From NCBI GenBank assembly GCA_021797955.1, contig JAJZYV010000109.1:1-6536 (forward strand): DNA of 6,536 nt, written 5' to 3'. Below, piece by piece: positions 4,916 to 6,536 of the stretch (position 1 is the first letter of the stretch; every line of letters begins with the position of its first letter). The position numbers and the translations under genes are program-made. The notes under the pieces are model-generated. The model had not been told where the DNA came from. It searched no databases and saw only the letters and a list, made by a program, of their open reading frames with translations. This stretch comes from Thermoplasmata archaeon. Its GTDB lineage: Archaea > Thermoplasmatota > Thermoplasmata > Thermoplasmatales > Thermoplasmataceae.

Positions 4916-6364
4916 TTATTGCGACAAATGATAAATTACTGAATTTATATCAATTGCTTTTCTTATTATTTCTGAGATCCTTTCTATTTCTTCATTCAGT
5001 TTATCTCCATATGGTTTATCAATATGAATCTCAAGAAGATATTCAATAAATGATTTGTTCTCAAGGCACCCATGAATATTGGTACCAAGAACATTTCCCG
5101 ATTCGCTCAAACTACCTTCTGATCCTTTTTCTGTTAGAAAAAGTGGCTTTTCGGAGTTTTTGACCACATTTCCAAAATGTATCTCATACCCTTGTGATTT
5201 TGTATTATCTTTCTGCAATTCATGCATTTTAAAATTTGTTCTTTTTAAGGTTTTTTCTCGAGAATAAGAGAATTCAGCATCTAAGAGACCAAGCCCGGAA
5301 ACGATCTTTTGTTCATCGTTTCTGGAGATATCTTCTATTTTCCTCGATAGCATCTGATAGCCTCCACATATACCAAGTATTTTTATTCCAGCAGATGCTC
5401 GTTCCCTTAAAATATTGTCAATTCCATTATCTTGAAGATACCTTAAATCGGAAAATACATCCTTTGAGCCTGGGAGAATTATGACCCTGGCCAATCTTAG
5501 TAGTGCCTTATTATTCTTATCAACATAGTTGTATCCTATACCGAATGTTCCTAGCGGATCCACTTCACTTAAATTTTCCATCATAGGGTATTTGATTATA
5601 CAAACATCTGTTCCAAAAATTTTACTGTTTAAATAGTCCTTACCATCTTCTCCGGGTAACTTTATATCTTCTATTCTGGGAATAACACCGAGGGTCTGAA
5701 CCTTTGTCAATTTAGCAAGCTTTTCGATACCTGTGTTCAATACTTCAGGATCTCCTCGCATTCTGTTGATAACAAACCATTTCAAAATTTTCCTGTTCTC
5801 CATAAGGAGATATGTCCCGTATAAGGATGCAAAAGCCCCTCCCTGCTCTATATCTGTTATTAGTATTGTTGTAGGAGAATACTCTCTGAGAATGAATGTG
5901 TTTGCATAATCCTCACCACTTCTGTTTATTTCAGCAGGAGAGCCTGAACCCTCGATAATTATTATATCGTTATTTTCGCTTAAATCTTTGATGGCAGATT
6001 TTATATTATCTCTAGCGTTTATTTCTAAGTAGCTTGATAGTTCACCATATGTCATAGACCCTTTTGATTTGCCATTCTCAATGAGCTGTGCTCTTCCTTT
6101 TCCCTCGTATTTTATCAAGTATGGATTTATCTTACTGTTAGGTTCATTTCCACATGCCATAGCCTGTAGCCACTGTGCCCTTGATATCTCTGAACCATCT
6201 TTAGTAACCACAGAATTTAGCGAAATGTTAATTGCTTTGAAAGGAGAGACTATGAAACCAGATTTTTTTAGGATGTTACAAAGAGCCATAGTCAGGGTTG
6301 ATTTTCCTGATCCAGAGGCGGTGCCCACAACCATCAAAAGTTTAGCCTTCACTTCTATTCTCAT
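4916..6364 (-). CDS. cobQ: Cobyric acid synthase (adenosylcobyrate synthase, glutamine-hydrolysing)
   Basis: CobQ/CbiP amidates the b, d, e and g carboxylates of adenosylcobyrinate a,c-diamide with glutamine and ATP to give adenosylcobyrate, in cobalamin synthesis. The 482 residues are close to family length (about 490-510). The N-terminal synthetase domain has the P-loop GTASGSGKS (14-22), PFKAINISLNSVVTKDGSEISRAQ in the family positions (41-64), INPYLIK (79-85, the CobQ form of MNPVLLK), IEGSGSPAEIN (137-147), DIEQGGAFASLYGT (171-184) and FVINRMRGD (197-205). The glutaminase domain has LPGSKDVFSDLRYL (297-310), the nucleophile Cys333 in GICGGYQML, GYEIHFG (392-398) and catalytic His431 in GTNIHG. 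These details separate it from CobB/CbiA. The start at 6364 keeps the first beta strand (KLLMVVGT), which the ATG at 6334 would truncate. No other cobalamin gene is in the window. The identification is firm. Confidence 0.95.
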   Translation of the reverse strand: MRIEVKAKLLMVVGTASGSGKSTLTMALCNILKKSGFIVSPFKAINISLNSVVTKDGSEISRAQWLQAMACGNEPNSKINPYLIKYEGKGRAQLIENGKSKGSMTYGELSSYLEINARDNIKSAIKDLSENNDIIIIEGSGSPAEINRSGEDYANTFILREYSPTTILITDIEQGGAFASLYGTYLLMENRKILKWFVINRMRGDPEVLNTGIEKLAKLTKVQTLGVIPRIEDIKLPGEDGKDYLNSKIFGTDVCIIKYPMMENLSEVDPLGTFGIGYNYVDKNNKALLRLARVIILPGSKDVFSDLRYLQDNGIDNILRERASAGIKILGICGGYQMLSRKIEDISRNDEQKIVSGLGLLDAEFSYSREKTLKRTNFKMHELQKDNTKSQGYEIHFGNVVKNSEKPLFLTEKGSEGSLSESGNVLGTNIHGCLENKSFIEYLLEIHIDKPYGDKLNEEIERISEIIRKAIDINSVIYHLSQ

Positions 6365-6372
6365 TTTCCGGT

Positions 6373-6390
6373 GTATAATAATTTTTTCTC
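6373..6390 (-). promoter_or_regulatory. AT-rich promoter region of cobQ
   Basis: The minus strand reads GAGAAAAAATTATTATAC, ending 8 bases before the ATG at 6364. The upstream half (AAAAATTATT) is near the spacing needed for a leaderless start at 6364. The downstream half (TTATTATAC) is too close to it and would instead start transcription inside the gene. This is a weak call, and no cobalamin riboswitch is visible. Confidence 0.3.
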
Positions 6391-6456
6391 TGTTATTCTT
6401 TAAGGTTCTGCAAAGGTTAATATGCAGTTAAAAATCCTCTTTGAAAGCTCTGCAAA

Positions 6457-6469
6457 GTTATTAATAAAG
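6457..6469 (+). promoter_or_regulatory. TATA-like box for tRNA-Phe
   Basis: GTTATTAATAAAG is centred about 25 bases upstream of the tRNA 5' end at 6488, as expected if transcription starts a few bases before the mature tRNA. A second AT-rich stretch, AAAATATA at 6473-6479, is too close to serve. Confidence 0.4.
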
Positions 6470-6487
6470 ATAAAATATAGGGCTTTA

Positions 6488-6536
6488 GGCCGTGATAGCT
6501 CAGTTGGGAGAGCGCCAGACTGAAGATCTGGAGGTC
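6488..6536 (+). tRNA. tRNA-Phe, anticodon GAA, truncated by the window end
   Basis: The 5' two thirds of a tRNA: acceptor arm GGCCGTG (6488-6494), bases AT, D-arm with AGCTC and loop containing GG, anticodon stem CCAGA/TCTGG enclosing loop CTGAAGA with anticodon GAA at 6522-6524, and variable loop AGGTC, after which the window ends. The T-arm and 3' acceptor strand lie outside. It is divergent from cobQ. Confidence 0.93.

Noticed and set aside
5236..5484. Plus-strand open frames opposite cobQ, purM and cca (for example 5236-5484, 1969-2241, 4273-4530, 6069-6431).
   Set aside because: They lie antisense to well-identified enzymes, lack recognisable motifs and have no promoter or ribosome-binding support.
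1..6536. Search for CRISPR arrays, insertion sequences, prophage genes, toxin-antitoxin pairs or defence systems.
   Set aside because: No regularly spaced repeats, terminal inverted repeats, transposase or integrase motifs were seen. All long frames are housekeeping genes or small conserved proteins.

Overview
This window looks like chromosomal DNA of an archaeon of the Thermoplasmatales group (Thermoplasma, Ferroplasma, Picrophilus, Cuniculiplasma and relatives). The best marker is a zinc-containing ferredoxin whose sequence closely follows the Thermoplasma type. It is supported by an archaeal class I CCA-adding enzyme, an archaeal NAC homologue with a UBA domain, a DUF99 protein, AT-rich archaeal TATA-like boxes, probably leaderless starts, and tRNA genes without an encoded CCA. 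The genus cannot be fixed by reading. The DNA is AT-rich, almost fully coding and mostly housekeeping. I see no insertion sequence, CRISPR array, prophage or toxin-antitoxin pair.

Layout. Positions 1-247 hold no supportable gene, only short repeats and the promoter of a DUF99 (endonuclease V-like) protein at 248-844 (+). Its 3' end overlaps, tail to tail, a 116-residue protein of NifX/FeMo-cofactor-like appearance (818-1168, -). Next is purM (1236-2252, -), for purine synthesis. A divergent promoter region (2253-2444) separates it from zfx, the zinc ferredoxin (2445-2876, +). Downstream on the + strand follow a T8 tract, tRNA-Gln(UUG) (2887-2959) and a 64-residue ubiquitin-like sulfur-carrier protein ending in Gly-Gly (2971-3165). 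The CCA-adding enzyme (3168-4469, -) converges on that small gene with 2 bases between them. It overlaps the upstream nac gene (4466-4834, -) by 4 bases. A cobyric acid synthase gene, cobQ/cbiP (4916-6364, -), precedes nac. The right edge holds tRNA-Phe(GAA), cut off by the window end (6488-6536, +).

How the genes fit together. The most suggestive group lies at 2887-4834. It combines a tRNA whose wobble U34 is a classic target of ubiquitin-like-protein-dependent thiolation, a ubiquitin-like sulfur carrier 11 bases behind it, the enzyme that adds CCA to tRNAs, and a ribosome-associated nascent-chain factor. This is a tRNA maturation and translation neighbourhood. purM, zfx and cobQ appear to be independent housekeeping units. 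cobQ has no other cobalamin gene near it in this window.
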